Origin: Actinomycetota bacterium
Lineage (GTDB): Bacteria > Actinomycetota > UBA4738 > HRBIN12
NCBI GenBank assembly: GCA_026003015.1
Contig: BPGL01000002.1
Span: 1-64,000 of the forward strand
Direction of reading: 5' to 3'
DNA length: 64,000 nucleotides
In this document: piece after piece, positions 9,681 to 17,757 of the stretch
Layout of the letters: the number at the start of each line of letters is the position of its first letter
Position numbering within the stretch: the stretch's first letter is position 1
Made by a program: the position numbers and the translations under genes
The notes under the pieces: generated by a model
Seen by the model: the letters and a program-made list of their open reading frames with translations, nothing else
What the model was told of the DNA's origin: nothing
Database searches by the model: none

Positions 9681-9785
9681 CCGGCCTACCCCCTCCTCGA
9701 CGGATCACCGATGCGAGGCCAACCCTAGGCGCCAACGCCGCGGCGAAACATCGGCCGAACGGACGAGTCCGCGACCCCCCGACCC

Positions 9786-10241
9786 TCAGGGGGCGCCGAG
9801 GCGATCCCGGACCTTCCGCTGGACCGTCGCGCCGTCGACGCGCCCCCGAGCCTGGGCCATCACCGCGGCCATCACCCGGCCGAGATCGCCCGCCGAGCTC
9901 GCCCCCGTCTCGCCGATCGCCCGTTCGATGAGCCGATCGACCTCCTCCTCGCCGAGGGGCGCGGGGGCGAAGGCGGCGAGCACCTCGCGCTCGGCCCGCT
10001 CCCTGGCGGCGAGCTCGGCCCGCCCCGCTCGCTCGAACGCCTCGATCGACTCTCCCCGCTTCTTCACTTCCTTCGCGGCGACCTCCCGCACCTCTTCGTC
10101 GGTGAGGGGTCGGCGCAGCTCCTTGCTGCGGTTCGTGATCGCCGCGAGCAGCATCCGCAGGGCCGACAGCCGGACCCGGTCGCCGGCCCGAAGCGCCGCC
10201 GTCATCGCCTCGTGGATCTCCGACTCGAGCCCCTGGCCCAC
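9786..10241 (-). CDS. GatB/YqeY domain protein
   Basis: 151-residue YqeY-family protein, a stand-alone relative of the C-terminal tRNA-binding domain of GatB. Typical segments: RLSALRMLLAAITN, EEVREVAAKEVKKR, and GDLGRVMAAVMAQARGRVDG near the C-terminus. Exact role unsettled in the family; sometimes called amidotransferase-related. GTG start at 10241, with only 14 bp between it and the start of the divergent metallophosphoesterase, so the two promoters must overlap. Confidence 0.85.
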   Translation of the reverse strand: MGQGLESEIHEAMTAALRAGDRVRLSALRMLLAAITNRSKELRRPLTDEEVREVAAKEVKKRGESIEAFERAGRAELAARERAEREVLAAFAPAPLGEEEVDRLIERAIGETGASSAGDLGRVMAAVMAQARGRVDGATVQRKVRDRLGAP

Positions 10242-10255
10242 CGTAGACTCCCCCC

Positions 10256-11164
10256 GTGCTTCCCTGGATCGCCGCGATCGCGGGCGGCGGGATCGGCTGC
10301 GTCCTGTACGGCGTCCTCGTCGAGCGCTCGTGGTTCCGCCTGCACCGCCTGCGCCTGGCCATCCTACCGGCCGGCGCTCGGCCCCTCGCGATCCTGCACC
10401 TGTCCGATCTGCACCTGATCCGCGGCGACGAGCGCAAGGCCCGGTTCCTCGCCGGTCTGCCTCGCGCCGACGTCACCGTCGTGACGGGCGACTTCCTGGG
10501 CGAGCCCGAGGCGGTCGAGCGGACGGTCGAGGCGGTGCGGCCGACCCGCGGACGCCTCGCATCGTGGTTCGTCCTCGGCTCGAACGACTACTACGCGCCT
10601 CGGCCCCTCAACTACCTCGAGTACTTCCGGCGCCACCGCCGGCCGCGGACGGCCCTGCCCGGTCGGCCTGCCGAGCTCGTCGACGGCCTGTGTGCCGACG
10701 GGTGGGAGGACCTGTCGAACCGACGGCGCCTCCTCGAGCTCGACGGGCTTCCCGTCGAGCTGCTCGGGCTCGACGACGCCCACATCGGTCGCCACGACCT
10801 GCGGGTGGCCGTCCGCGAGGCCCCGGAGCGCTTGGGGCTCGCGGTGATGCACTCCCCCGACGCCGCTCCAGAGGCGGCCGCGCTCGGCTACGACCTGATC
10901 CTCGCCGGGCACACGCACGGAGGCCAGGTCCGCCTGCCCCTGGTCGGCCCGCTCGTCACGAACTCCTCGGTGCCCCGGAGGATCGCGAGCGGGCTCATCC
11001 GCCTCGGGCCGGCGCTGCTGCACACCTCACCGGGCCTCGGGACCTCGAAGTTCGCGCCCTTCCGGTTCCTGTGCCGGCCCGAGGCCACCCTGCTGGAGCT
11101 CGTCCCGCGCCCGGTCGAGGAACGCGGGGCGGCGATCCCCGCCCGACGGTCGTCGCTAGACTGA
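10256..11164 (+). CDS. Membrane-anchored metallophosphoesterase (YkuE/YaeI type)
   Basis: 302-residue calcineurin-like phosphoesterase with one N-terminal hydrophobic segment (PWIAAIAGGGIGCVLYGVLV). Metal-site motifs in order: LHLSDLHL (~46), TGDFLG (~80), GSND (~108, replacing GNHD), MHSPD (~200) and AGHTHGGQ (~221). Relatives act on UDP-diacylglucosamine-like or other phospho-substrates at the membrane. GTG 10256 lies six bases after TAGACT, an apparent leaderless promoter. The tRNA-Pro gene follows directly. Confidence 0.87.
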   Translation: MLPWIAAIAGGGIGCVLYGVLVERSWFRLHRLRLAILPAGARPLAILHLSDLHLIRGDERKARFLAGLPRADVTVVTGDFLGEPEAVERTVEAVRPTRGRLASWFVLGSNDYYAPRPLNYLEYFRRHRRPRTALPGRPAELVDGLCADGWEDLSNRRRLLELDGLPVELLGLDDAHIGRHDLRVAVREAPERLGLAVMHSPDAAPEAAALGYDLILAGHTHGGQVRLPLVGPLVTNSSVPRRIASGLIRLGPALLHTSPGLGTSKFAPFRFLCRPEATLLELVPRPVEERGAAIPARRSSLD

Positions 11165-11172
11165 AGGTCCCT

Positions 11173-11246
11173 CGGGACGTGGCGCAGCTTGGTAGCGCGC
11201 AGCGTTCGGGACGCTGAGGTCGCGGGTTCGAATCCCGCCGTCCCGA
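11173..11246 (+). tRNA. tRNA-Pro (CGG)
   Basis: 74-nt cloverleaf. Acceptor stem CGGGACG pairs with CGTCCCG. The anticodon stem CAGCG/CGCTG encloses loop TTCGGGA with anticodon CGG. The T arm contains GGTTCGAATCC. Discriminator A; the 3' CCA is not encoded. Confidence 0.95.
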
Positions 11247-11255
11247 CCCCGAGGC

Positions 11256-11290
11256 GAGGGGGGCGCCCGCGTCGCGCGGCCGCCCCCCTC
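11256..11290 (+). terminator. Candidate terminator hairpin after tRNA-Pro
   Basis: A perfect 10-bp stem, GAGGGGGGCG (11256-11265) against CGCCCCCCTC (11281-11290), encloses a 15-nt loop just downstream of the tRNA. No T-run follows, as is common for terminators in very GC-rich genomes. It would insulate the tRNA from the downstream SOS-like promoter. Confidence 0.55.
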
Positions 11291-11327
11291 CGCGTCGTTG
11301 GGTCGCCCAGCACCGCGCTCGGACGAG

Positions 11328-11378
11328 CGAACGTCTGTTCGACGACGTTTGACGCCGCCGGGATCGGGTCGTTAGCCT
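11328..11378 (+). promoter_or_regulatory. SOS-like LexA box and promoter of the NlpC/P60 gene
   Basis: CGAAC-GTCT-GTTCG (11328-11341) is a perfect inverted repeat matching the Gram-positive/actinobacterial LexA pattern CGAAC-N4-GTTCG. Eight bases downstream is a -35 TTGACG (11349-11354), then an 18-bp spacer and TAGCCT (11373-11378), a TANNNT -10. The gene starts at 11427. The box, its spacing and the wall-hydrolase target together suggest DNA-damage control. lexA itself is not in the window. Confidence 0.5.
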
Positions 11379-11426
11379 CGGGCGGGCTCCGGACGACGGA
11401 GCCTTCCTCGTACGGCCTGGAGGACG

Positions 11427-12494
11427 ATGAACCGAACGCGGCGCGGGACCAGAGGTCTGGTGGGGGCGCTCGTCGCCGCCTCGCTCGCCCTCCCCCTCAC
11501 CCTCGTCGCGGTCCCCAGCTCCGCGGCCCCCACCAAGCAGGAGGTCGAGGCCGCGAAGGCTCGCCTCGAACAGCTCGGGCACGAGCTCGAGCGCGTGATC
11601 GAGCGGTTCAACGACGCGCGCTACCAGCTCCAGCTGGCCCGTGCGACGCTCGCCGAGACCGAGCGAGCCCTGAAGGAGGCCGAGGCCGAGGCCGCCCTCG
11701 CGCGCCAGCGCCTGCAGGAGCGCGCGGCGGCGGCCTACACGGGGATGGGCGCCGAGGTGGGCGTGCTCCTCGCGGCCGACGACCTCACGGAGTTCTCCGA
11801 CCGGCTCGAGTTCCTCGGTCAGATCGCCCAGTCCGACGCCGACCTCGCCGCGGCGGCCGACGCCGCCGGGCAGCGGGCCGAGTGGGCACGGGAGCGCCAC
11901 GCCGAGGCGGTCGCCGAGGCCCAGGCCCACCTCGCGGCGATGGCCGACCGGCGCGCCGAGATCCAGCAGATGCTCGACGAGCAGGAGGCGCTGGCGCGGA
12001 CCCTGCAGGCCGAGTACGACGAGTGGCAGGACTACCTCGCGGCGCAGCGCGCCGCCGAGGCGGCGTCGAGCACGACGACCTCGCCGCCGCCATCGGGTGG
12101 CGGCGGCGGCGGGTTCGTGCCGCCGCCGAACGCCTCGGCGGCCCAGATCGCGATCGCCGCGGCGCGAAGCGTGCTGGGGACCCGCTACGTGTGGGGCGCG
12201 GCCGACCCGAACGTCGGCTTCGACTGTTCGGGACTCACGTCGTGGGCCTGGGCCCAGGCGGGTGTCGTTCTGCCGCACTCGGCCTCGGCCCAATACGGGT
12301 CGCTGCCTCGCGTGCCGCTGTCGGCCGTCCAGCCCGGCGACATCATCTACTACGGGAACTTCGGCCCCCACGTCGCCCTGTACATCGGGGGCGGCCAGAT
12401 CATCCACGCCCGCCACCCCGGTCCGGGCGGCGAGGTCCAGGTCGACTCGATGTACGGCTACGACGAGCCGTGGGGCGCGGTCCGTCCGGGCTGA
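11427..12494 (+). CDS. Secreted NlpC/P60 peptidoglycan endopeptidase with coiled-coil N-domain
   Basis: 355 residues. Signal peptide (~1-34), a long Glu/Ala/Arg-rich coiled coil (~38-215), a Pro/Gly linker (SPPPSGGGGGG), then a C-terminal NlpC/P60 domain (~238-355). The catalytic Cys is in FDCSGLTSWAWAQAG and the His in HVALYIGGGQIIHA; DIIYYG precedes the His motif. The layout resembles RipA/CwlO-type D,L-endopeptidases, which cut stem peptides at division sites and are usually gated by their coiled coil. RBS GGAGG lies just before ATG 11427. Overlaps the convergent small ORF at its 3' end. The SOS-like box upstream suggests damage-induced control. Confidence 0.9.
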   Translation: MNRTRRGTRGLVGALVAASLALPLTLVAVPSSAAPTKQEVEAAKARLEQLGHELERVIERFNDARYQLQLARATLAETERALKEAEAEAALARQRLQERAAAAYTGMGAEVGVLLAADDLTEFSDRLEFLGQIAQSDADLAAAADAAGQRAEWARERHAEAVAEAQAHLAAMADRRAEIQQMLDEQEALARTLQAEYDEWQDYLAAQRAAEAASSTTTSPPPSGGGGGGFVPPPNASAAQIAIAAARSVLGTRYVWGAADPNVGFDCSGLTSWAWAQAGVVLPHSASAQYGSLPRVPLSAVQPGDIIYYGNFGPHVALYIGGGQIIHARHPGPGGEVQVDSMYGYDEPWGAVRPG

Positions 12495-12703
12495 TCATCG
12501 CCCGGGATGTCGCTCTCGAGGTCCACCAACCGGGTCCGAGCCTGAGCGACGAGCGCCTCGTTGCCGCTCGCCTCGGCCTCGGCGAGCGCCCGTTCGAGCA
12601 GCTCACGAGCCTGCGCCCGACGGGCCTCGGCGGTCGCCTCGGTGGCGTACTTCAACCGCTCGTCGGCCCGCACGATGAGCTCGAAGATCGCCCGCCCGTC
12701 CAC
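12458..12703 (-). CDS. Small conserved-looking hypothetical protein
   Basis: 81 residues from GTG 12703, rich in Ala, Glu and Arg and predicted mostly helical (RADERLKYATEATAEARRAQARELLERALAEAEASG). It resembles short helical-hairpin or TPR-like fragments, but no family is recognised. Its 3' end overlaps the convergent NlpC/P60 gene by 37 nt and its start is 56 bp from divergent rpsD. Helical, in-frame composition favours a real gene over chance. Confidence 0.5.
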   Translation of the reverse strand: MDGRAIFELIVRADERLKYATEATAEARRAQARELLERALAEAEASGNEALVAQARTRLVDLESDIPGDDQPGRTAPHGSS

Positions 12704-12759
12704 GCGGCGAGACTAGCACCCTCGCCCGACCCGGGCGTTTGGTAGCCTTGCCGGCCGCG

Positions 12760-13362
12760 ATGCGCAAGCTCGGACCCAAGCACCGGATGTGCCGTCGGGT
12801 CGGCGCGCCCCTGTGCGGGCGGCCGAACTGCCCGGCCAACAAGCGCCCCTACCCTCCGGGGCAGCACGGGCGTGGCCGCAAGCGGATCTCGGAGTACCAG
12901 ACCCGGCTCGTCGAGAAGCAGAAGCTCCGCGCGATCTACGGCGTGAGCGAGGCGCAGATGCGCCGGTACTACGAGGAGGCCACGCGCCATCGCGGGGTGA
13001 CCGGCGAGGAGATGCTCCGCCAGCTCGAGACCCGGCTCGACACCGTCGTGCTGCGCCTCGGCTTCGCCCAGACGGTCCGCCAGGCGCGCCAGCTCGTGGC
13101 CCACAGCCACGTCCTGGTGAACGGCCGGAAGGTGAACATCCCAAGCGCCCAGGTCCGCGAGGGCTCGACGATCGAGCTCACACCGAAGGCCCGCAACTTC
13201 ATCTCCGTGCGTGAGGCGCTGGAGGTGACGCCCGACCCGCCCGCCTACCTGTATCGGAACAAGGACGAGGTCTCCGGCGTGCTCACCCGCGCCCCCGAAC
13301 GCGACGAGATCCCCCTGCCGGTCCCCCTCGAGGAACGCCTGATCGTCGAGTTCTACTCCTGA
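12760..13362 (+). CDS. rpsD: 30S ribosomal protein S4
   Basis: Primary 16S rRNA-binding protein that nucleates the 30S body; about 200 residues. Landmarks: RPYPPGQHGRGRKRISEYQ near residue 28, KQKLRAIYGVSEAQMRRYY, the S4 RNA-binding domain (LETRLDTVVLRLGFAQTVRQ; LVNGRKVNIPS) and the usual C-terminus ERLIVEFYS. The N-terminal zinc ribbon is altered: His8, Cys11, Cys19 and Cys24 with a shortened loop instead of the usual four-Cys C+ form. ATG 12760 is 11 nt after TAGCCT. rpsD stands alone here, away from rpsM-rpsK-rpoA. Confidence 0.96.
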   Translation: MRKLGPKHRMCRRVGAPLCGRPNCPANKRPYPPGQHGRGRKRISEYQTRLVEKQKLRAIYGVSEAQMRRYYEEATRHRGVTGEEMLRQLETRLDTVVLRLGFAQTVRQARQLVAHSHVLVNGRKVNIPSAQVREGSTIELTPKARNFISVREALEVTPDPPAYLYRNKDEVSGVLTRAPERDEIPLPVPLEERLIVEFYS

Positions 13363-13997
13363 GTCCCCCGCGCGACCGGCGGCCGCGCCGCCGGTGACGG
13401 TCGGAGGGCGGCTCGCACGAAGGCCAGGGTCTCCACCTCCCGCCGACGCAGGGAGGCCCGCGACTCGTCGTCGCCGACCACCGCGCGCAGCACGCTGGCC
13501 TCGGTCAGCGCGCCCACGACGGCGGTGTACAGCGTGAACAGCAGGAGGGCCGGATCCTGCTCGCGAACCTCACCCGCGGCCATCCCCTCCTCGAGGAACC
13601 CGATCGCGCGCTCGCGCAGCGGCTCGATCGCGGCCGCGAACCGATCGAACGCCTCGGGGCCCAGACGCCCGGCCTCCCGCAGGAACATCGGGAACTCCGG
13701 CCACTGGGCTGCGAGCGCGAACACCGCGTGGATCACCGCCTCGGCCTTCTCCCAGTAGGACCGCGCTCCGTCGAGGGCCCGACCCAGCTCGTCGGCGAGC
13801 CGATCCACCGCCGCCGCGACGCAGGCCTCGAGCAGCGCCTCCTTCGTCGGGAAGTAGTACAGGAGCGTCTGCTTGCGCACGCCGACCGCCCGAGCGATGG
13901 ACTCGAGCGACGCTCCCTTGTAGCCGTCGCGGCCGAAGGCCCGGATCGCCTCCTCCACGATCGTGCCGCGCCGCTCGCGGCCGCCGACCCGCGGCAC
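13353..13997 (-). CDS. TetR-family transcriptional regulator
   Basis: 214 residues. N-terminal TetR helix-turn-helix: IVEEAIRAFGRDGYKGASLESIARAVGVRKQTLLYYFPTKE (residues ~13-53), with a divergent helical ligand-binding C-domain. Last gene of a minus-strand operon with PlsC (4-nt gap) and three upstream lipid genes. Two identical TCTACC-N4-GGTAGA repeats in the operon promoter (20033-20074) are the likely binding sites, so it probably represses its own operon and responds to an acyl-CoA or other lipid ligand. It overlaps convergent rpsD by 10 nt. Confidence 0.9.
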   Translation of the reverse strand: MPRVGGRERRGTIVEEAIRAFGRDGYKGASLESIARAVGVRKQTLLYYFPTKEALLEACVAAAVDRLADELGRALDGARSYWEKAEAVIHAVFALAAQWPEFPMFLREAGRLGPEAFDRFAAAIEPLRERAIGFLEEGMAAGEVREQDPALLLFTLYTAVVGALTEASVLRAVVGDDESRASLRRREVETLAFVRAALRPSPAARPPVARGTQE

Positions 13998-14001
13998 GCG
14001 G

Positions 14002-14913
14002 CTACCCCCAGGCCCGCGGCCGCGAGCGGCGCGGCACCGGCCTGGTGCCCTCCCAGGTCCGACGCCACGCGGCCCCCTGCGGCCCCGCGAGCGAGGGCGT
14101 CTGGCCGCGTGCGGACCGCTGGAGCGCCTCGAACCACGAGGTCCGATCCTCGTCGAACAGCTCCTCGACCGCCTGGCGCATCCGACGAGACAGGGCCTGA
14201 TGCCCCTCCCCCTCGAGCGGCCCGATCGCCCGTCCGTACCGCACCGTCACGGGCGGTCGCCCCGGGCGAGGCCACGGCCGACCCTTCGGCATCGCCTGGT
14301 AGGCGCCGATGATCGCGATCGGCACGAGCTGCACCCCGAGATCGATCGCCAGGCGCGCCGCGCCGTGGCGGAACCGCTGCAGGTGCCCGTCGATCGAGCG
14401 CGTGCCCTCCGGGAACAGCACCAGCGACCACCCGTCGCGGACGAGCTGACGGGCCTTCTCGATCGCCCCCGCGCCGCCCCGGGCTCGATCGATCGCGAAC
14501 CCGCCGTAGACGAGCGCCACGAACGCCTGCCGCCACCACACGTCGAAGAAGTAGTCGCGGGCGGCCCCTACCGCGGTCGTGCGCTGCCATCGATCCGGCA
14601 GGGTGCACATGATCAGGGTGGCGTCGAGGTGGCTCGAGTGGTTCGAGAAGAAGATCACGGGTCCCTCGAGGTCCTCGAGGAGCTCCGTTCCGTACACGCG
14701 CAGCGAGAGCTCGTGGCGAACGAGCGGGAGCATCGCGCCGTTGAGGATCGCTCGCCTCGCAGCCGTCCCGACCTTCGTGCGCGCCCAGTCCGTCGGGAAC
14801 CCCTCGTCGTCGACCTCCTCGACGAACGGCTCGGCCGAACGGGGAACGAGGGGTCGGCGCCCCCATCGGAACCCCGTCGCCATCGACCTCAGCTCATCGC
14901 GCCAACCGGCCAT
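14002..14913 (-). CDS. 1-acyl-sn-glycerol-3-phosphate acyltransferase-like (PlsC)
   Basis: 303 residues. The PlsC/LPLAT catalytic HX4D motif is in FFSNHSSHLDATL (~residue 94) and the substrate motif is VLFPEGTRS (~170). It transfers an acyl chain to lysophosphatidate or a related alcohol at the inner membrane face. The C-terminus is longer than core PlsC and basic. Within the operon it follows the LarA-like gene by 12 nt. The operon suggests a special lipid rather than bulk phospholipid, but the acceptor cannot be told. Confidence 0.87.
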   Translation of the reverse strand: MAGWRDELRSMATGFRWGRRPLVPRSAEPFVEEVDDEGFPTDWARTKVGTAARRAILNGAMLPLVRHELSLRVYGTELLEDLEGPVIFFSNHSSHLDATLIMCTLPDRWQRTTAVGAARDYFFDVWWRQAFVALVYGGFAIDRARGGAGAIEKARQLVRDGWSLVLFPEGTRSIDGHLQRFRHGAARLAIDLGVQLVPIAIIGAYQAMPKGRPWPRPGRPPVTVRYGRAIGPLEGEGHQALSRRMRQAVEELFDEDRTSWFEALQRSARGQTPSLAGPQGAAWRRTWEGTRPVPRRSRPRAWG

Positions 14914-14925
14914 CGTTCGGCTCCC

Positions 14926-16515
14926 TCAGCGGACGTCGGCGATCATGATCGGTGGTGCGTGGAAGTACGTGATCGAGGGTGAGGACCCGACCGTGTCCGA
15001 GGCCATCTCGAGCGCGTCGCGCAGCGAGTCCGCGCGTCGGTAGCCGAGCCTCGCCACGGAGCTCGGCTGCCCTCCGACGAAGATCACGTCCTTCACGTGG
15101 TCCCGACCGTGGGCACCCCAGTACCACATGTAGAACGGGTGGACCCCGTGGTACGCGTAGGAGGTCCGGTAGAGGTGGATGTACCAGGGGTCGGTCGCGT
15201 AGCGCTCCTCGAACTTCTGCTCGATCGTCGCCGGATCCGTGGTCTCCGCGAGCACCTCCTCGAAGAAGTCGATGTAGGAGGGGTGGTGCACCTGGTGGAA
15301 CTCCCAGGGGACCGGATGGAACAGGATCGCGACCCCACCCTCCCGCACGATCGGGCGGTTGCGGTACATGTTGAACAGGTACCCGAGCCCCAGGCAGTGC
15401 ACGAGGATCGGGTTGAGGATGGAGTTCACGTTGTAGGGACCGAGGTAGGGCACGCCGAACACCGCGATGTCCGTCTGCCCCTCCACCTCGACCAGCTGCT
15501 GGCGGTGCAGGTTCTCGAGCGTGCGCGCGTGCACCGCCTCGACCTCCCCGCCGTTGATGCCCGTCACCTTGTAGGGCGCCTCGATCCGCCGGAAGAACTC
15601 GCGACGGATCCGCGGTGGGGCGAGGTCGTTGGCCTTCTTCGCGGCCACCATCAGGGCCTGGTCGGCGGCCGACCACTCCCACTCCCGGCGGTTCAGGAAC
15701 CCGAGGTTCGAGGGGAAGGTCTCGCTGTTGAGCGTCGTCTCGATCTGGAAGACCTTCACGCCGCAGGCCGCGAGGTGTCGGCCCATGCGCACCGCCGAGT
15801 CGTTGATCGCGCTCCGCCCCTCGCGCGGGTCCATGTACGAGCGTGAGTTCAGCATCGTGTGCACGTTGTGGTGATGCCGGAGGGACCGGTAGCTGGCGAG
15901 TCCGACCGCGACCGACTTGTGTCCCCCGTCCATCGCCACGAGGTTCACGTTGACGTAGACGACGAGGTCCGACTCCGCGGCACGTCGGGAGATCTCGACC
16001 TCCTCCCCGTGATCGGTCGTGCCAAGGTCCGCGAGCGCGCCGGGATCCTCGGCGTCGAAGTTGGCGAGTCGATCGGGCCAGAACGATCGGAACACCCGCT
16101 CGCCGACCATCCGTCGGATCTCCCTCGGGGTCATCCGTCGGTGCAGCGCCGTGGCGACGATCAGCTCCACGTCCTCGACGCCCCGACGCGCGGCGAGCTC
16201 GATCACGTGCTCGAGGATCCGCTGGCGCACGTCCGGCAGACGCATCGGCGGCAGGGGGATCGAGATGTCGTCGATCGCGATCGTCAGGCGCATGCCCGGG
16301 AAGAGCAGCTCCGGCAACGGCTTCGCGTCGCCGAGGGGGTGCAGGAGCGCCCTGCGGATCTCGGCGTCGAGGTCGGGAACGCCGGGCAGGGGATCGGGCG
16401 GATAGATCACGCGGGTCCCGAGGGGGAACCGCTCCAGGCGGAACCCCTCCCCCTCGTGGACGAGCAACGGTGGCGTTCGCTCGTCCACCTCGAGCACGAA
16501 TCCGGGTCGTGGCAT
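14926..16515 (-). CDS. LarA-like (DUF2088) protein, lactate-racemase superfamily
   Basis: 529 residues; the N-terminal half matches the DUF2088 domain of nickel-dependent lactate racemase. Visible: IAIDDISIPLPP (~79), VATALHRRMTPREI with His125, a DH pair at 168-169, and GGHK with Lys200 followed by HHH at 214-216. These correspond in order to the LarA His, His, pincer-anchoring Lys and nickel His; the early LarA substrate Arg is not obvious. The C-terminal half is longer than LarA and rich in Tyr/Trp/His (FYMWYWGAHG). Operonic with alcohol dehydrogenase (18 nt) and PlsC (12 nt). Probably a hydroxy-acid or hydroxy-lipid racemase or dehydrogenase; substrate unknown. Confidence 0.75.
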   Translation of the reverse strand: MPRPGFVLEVDERTPPLLVHEGEGFRLERFPLGTRVIYPPDPLPGVPDLDAEIRRALLHPLGDAKPLPELLFPGMRLTIAIDDISIPLPPMRLPDVRQRILEHVIELAARRGVEDVELIVATALHRRMTPREIRRMVGERVFRSFWPDRLANFDAEDPGALADLGTTDHGEEVEISRRAAESDLVVYVNVNLVAMDGGHKSVAVGLASYRSLRHHHNVHTMLNSRSYMDPREGRSAINDSAVRMGRHLAACGVKVFQIETTLNSETFPSNLGFLNRREWEWSAADQALMVAAKKANDLAPPRIRREFFRRIEAPYKVTGINGGEVEAVHARTLENLHRQQLVEVEGQTDIAVFGVPYLGPYNVNSILNPILVHCLGLGYLFNMYRNRPIVREGGVAILFHPVPWEFHQVHHPSYIDFFEEVLAETTDPATIEQKFEERYATDPWYIHLYRTSYAYHGVHPFYMWYWGAHGRDHVKDVIFVGGQPSSVARLGYRRADSLRDALEMASDTVGSSPSITYFHAPPIMIADVR

Positions 16516-16533
16516 CTCCTCTCCTATCGCTTC

Positions 16534-17748
16534 CTATCGCTGGGGCGCGAAGGTCACCTTGAAGGTCCCGAGCGCGCCGGCCGACATCGCGTGGTCGATC
16601 GCGTCGCGCCAACGGTCGAGCGGGTAGGTCGCACCGACGAGCCGCTCGAGCATCGGCACCGTCGCGGCGGCCTCGATCGCCGCCTCGAACGTCGAACGGG
16701 GCCGCCCGCCGATCTCCTCGACACCCCCGGCCGTGTAGGCCCCGACCAGCTCGAGCTCGCGGAACCACAGCGGTGCGAGATCGCCTCCGCCCTCGGGCAT
16801 CCCGGACAGCACCACTCGGCCACCGGCTCGGACGGCGCGCAGCGCCTGGTCGAGGCCGCGGCCGGACCCCGTGCACTCGATCGCCACATCGACGCCCCCG
16901 AGGAGGAACTCGCCGCCTCGCTCGGGCGTGAGCTTGACGGCGCGGGCGTCGCGGCGGATCGCCTTGAGAGCGTGCTCGGGGCGCACGACGAGGTCGGCCC
17001 CTGCCATCGCGGCGGCGGCGCGCTGCGCAGCGTGCTTGGCCGCCACGGTGACCCGCCCCGCGTTCGTGAACAGGCGCAGGGCCACGAGCGTGAGCAGCCC
17101 GACGGTGCCCGCACCGACGACGAGCACCGAACCCCCGTCAGGCACCCGCGCCCGGAGCGCGGCGTGGATCGCGCACGCGAAGGGCTCGACGAGCACCGCC
17201 GCACGGTCGCTCAAGACCTCGGGGACGGGGAACAGCTGCGAGCGATGCGCGAGCATCGAGCGGCTCCACCCACCCCGGGTCTCGGCACAGAACCCCGTCT
17301 GCAGCCCCGGCTTGAGGTGGCCGACCGTGACGCGATCGCACCGCCCGGTGAGCCCCGTCGCGCAGTTGTCGCACACCGGGTCCTGGCCCCTGGCGGCGCA
17401 GGCGAGCACGCTCGAGAGCACGACCCGGGTGCCGGCCGGCAGGTCCTCGCAGTCGTCCTGGAGCTCGCCGACGACCTCGTGGCCGGGCACGAACGGCACC
17501 GAGACGAGCGGCGAGAAATACAGGGAGCTCCGCCCGGCGATCGTCGCCAGGTCCGAGCCGCAGATCCCGGCGAGGAGCGGCTTCAGGCGCGCCCAGCCCG
17601 GCCGCTCGGGCGGCTCCGGATCGGGGAGCGTCGCCAGGCGCAGCGGCGCGAGCGGGCCGGTCAGCAGACCGGGGAGCCGGCCGCCCACGGTCCGTGCCCC
17701 CACGTAGCGGGGAACCGACCGGAAATACTCCACCGCAAGCGTCGTCAC
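16534..17748 (-). CDS. Zinc-type alcohol dehydrogenase (MDR family)
   Basis: 404 residues, medium-chain dehydrogenase fold. Catalytic zinc region LLAGICGSDLA (~60) and PFVPGHEVVGE (~86); a Cys-rich structural-zinc-like loop (CAARGQDPVCDNCATGLTGRC, ~111-131); cofactor site VLVVGAGTVGLL (~215). The N-terminus is longer than usual. GTG 17748 lies nine bases after the acyl-reductase stop, so both are cotranscribed. Context suggests interconversion of a fatty alcohol/aldehyde or hydroxy-lipid intermediate; the precise substrate is inference. Confidence 0.83.
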   Translation of the reverse strand: MTTLAVEYFRSVPRYVGARTVGGRLPGLLTGPLAPLRLATLPDPEPPERPGWARLKPLLAGICGSDLATIAGRSSLYFSPLVSVPFVPGHEVVGELQDDCEDLPAGTRVVLSSVLACAARGQDPVCDNCATGLTGRCDRVTVGHLKPGLQTGFCAETRGGWSRSMLAHRSQLFPVPEVLSDRAAVLVEPFACAIHAALRARVPDGGSVLVVGAGTVGLLTLVALRLFTNAGRVTVAAKHAAQRAAAAMAGADLVVRPEHALKAIRRDARAVKLTPERGGEFLLGGVDVAIECTGSGRGLDQALRAVRAGGRVVLSGMPEGGGDLAPLWFRELELVGAYTAGGVEEIGGRPRSTFEAAIEAAATVPMLERLVGATYPLDRWRDAIDHAMSAGALGTFKVTFAPQR

Positions 17749-17757
17749 ACGTCCACC

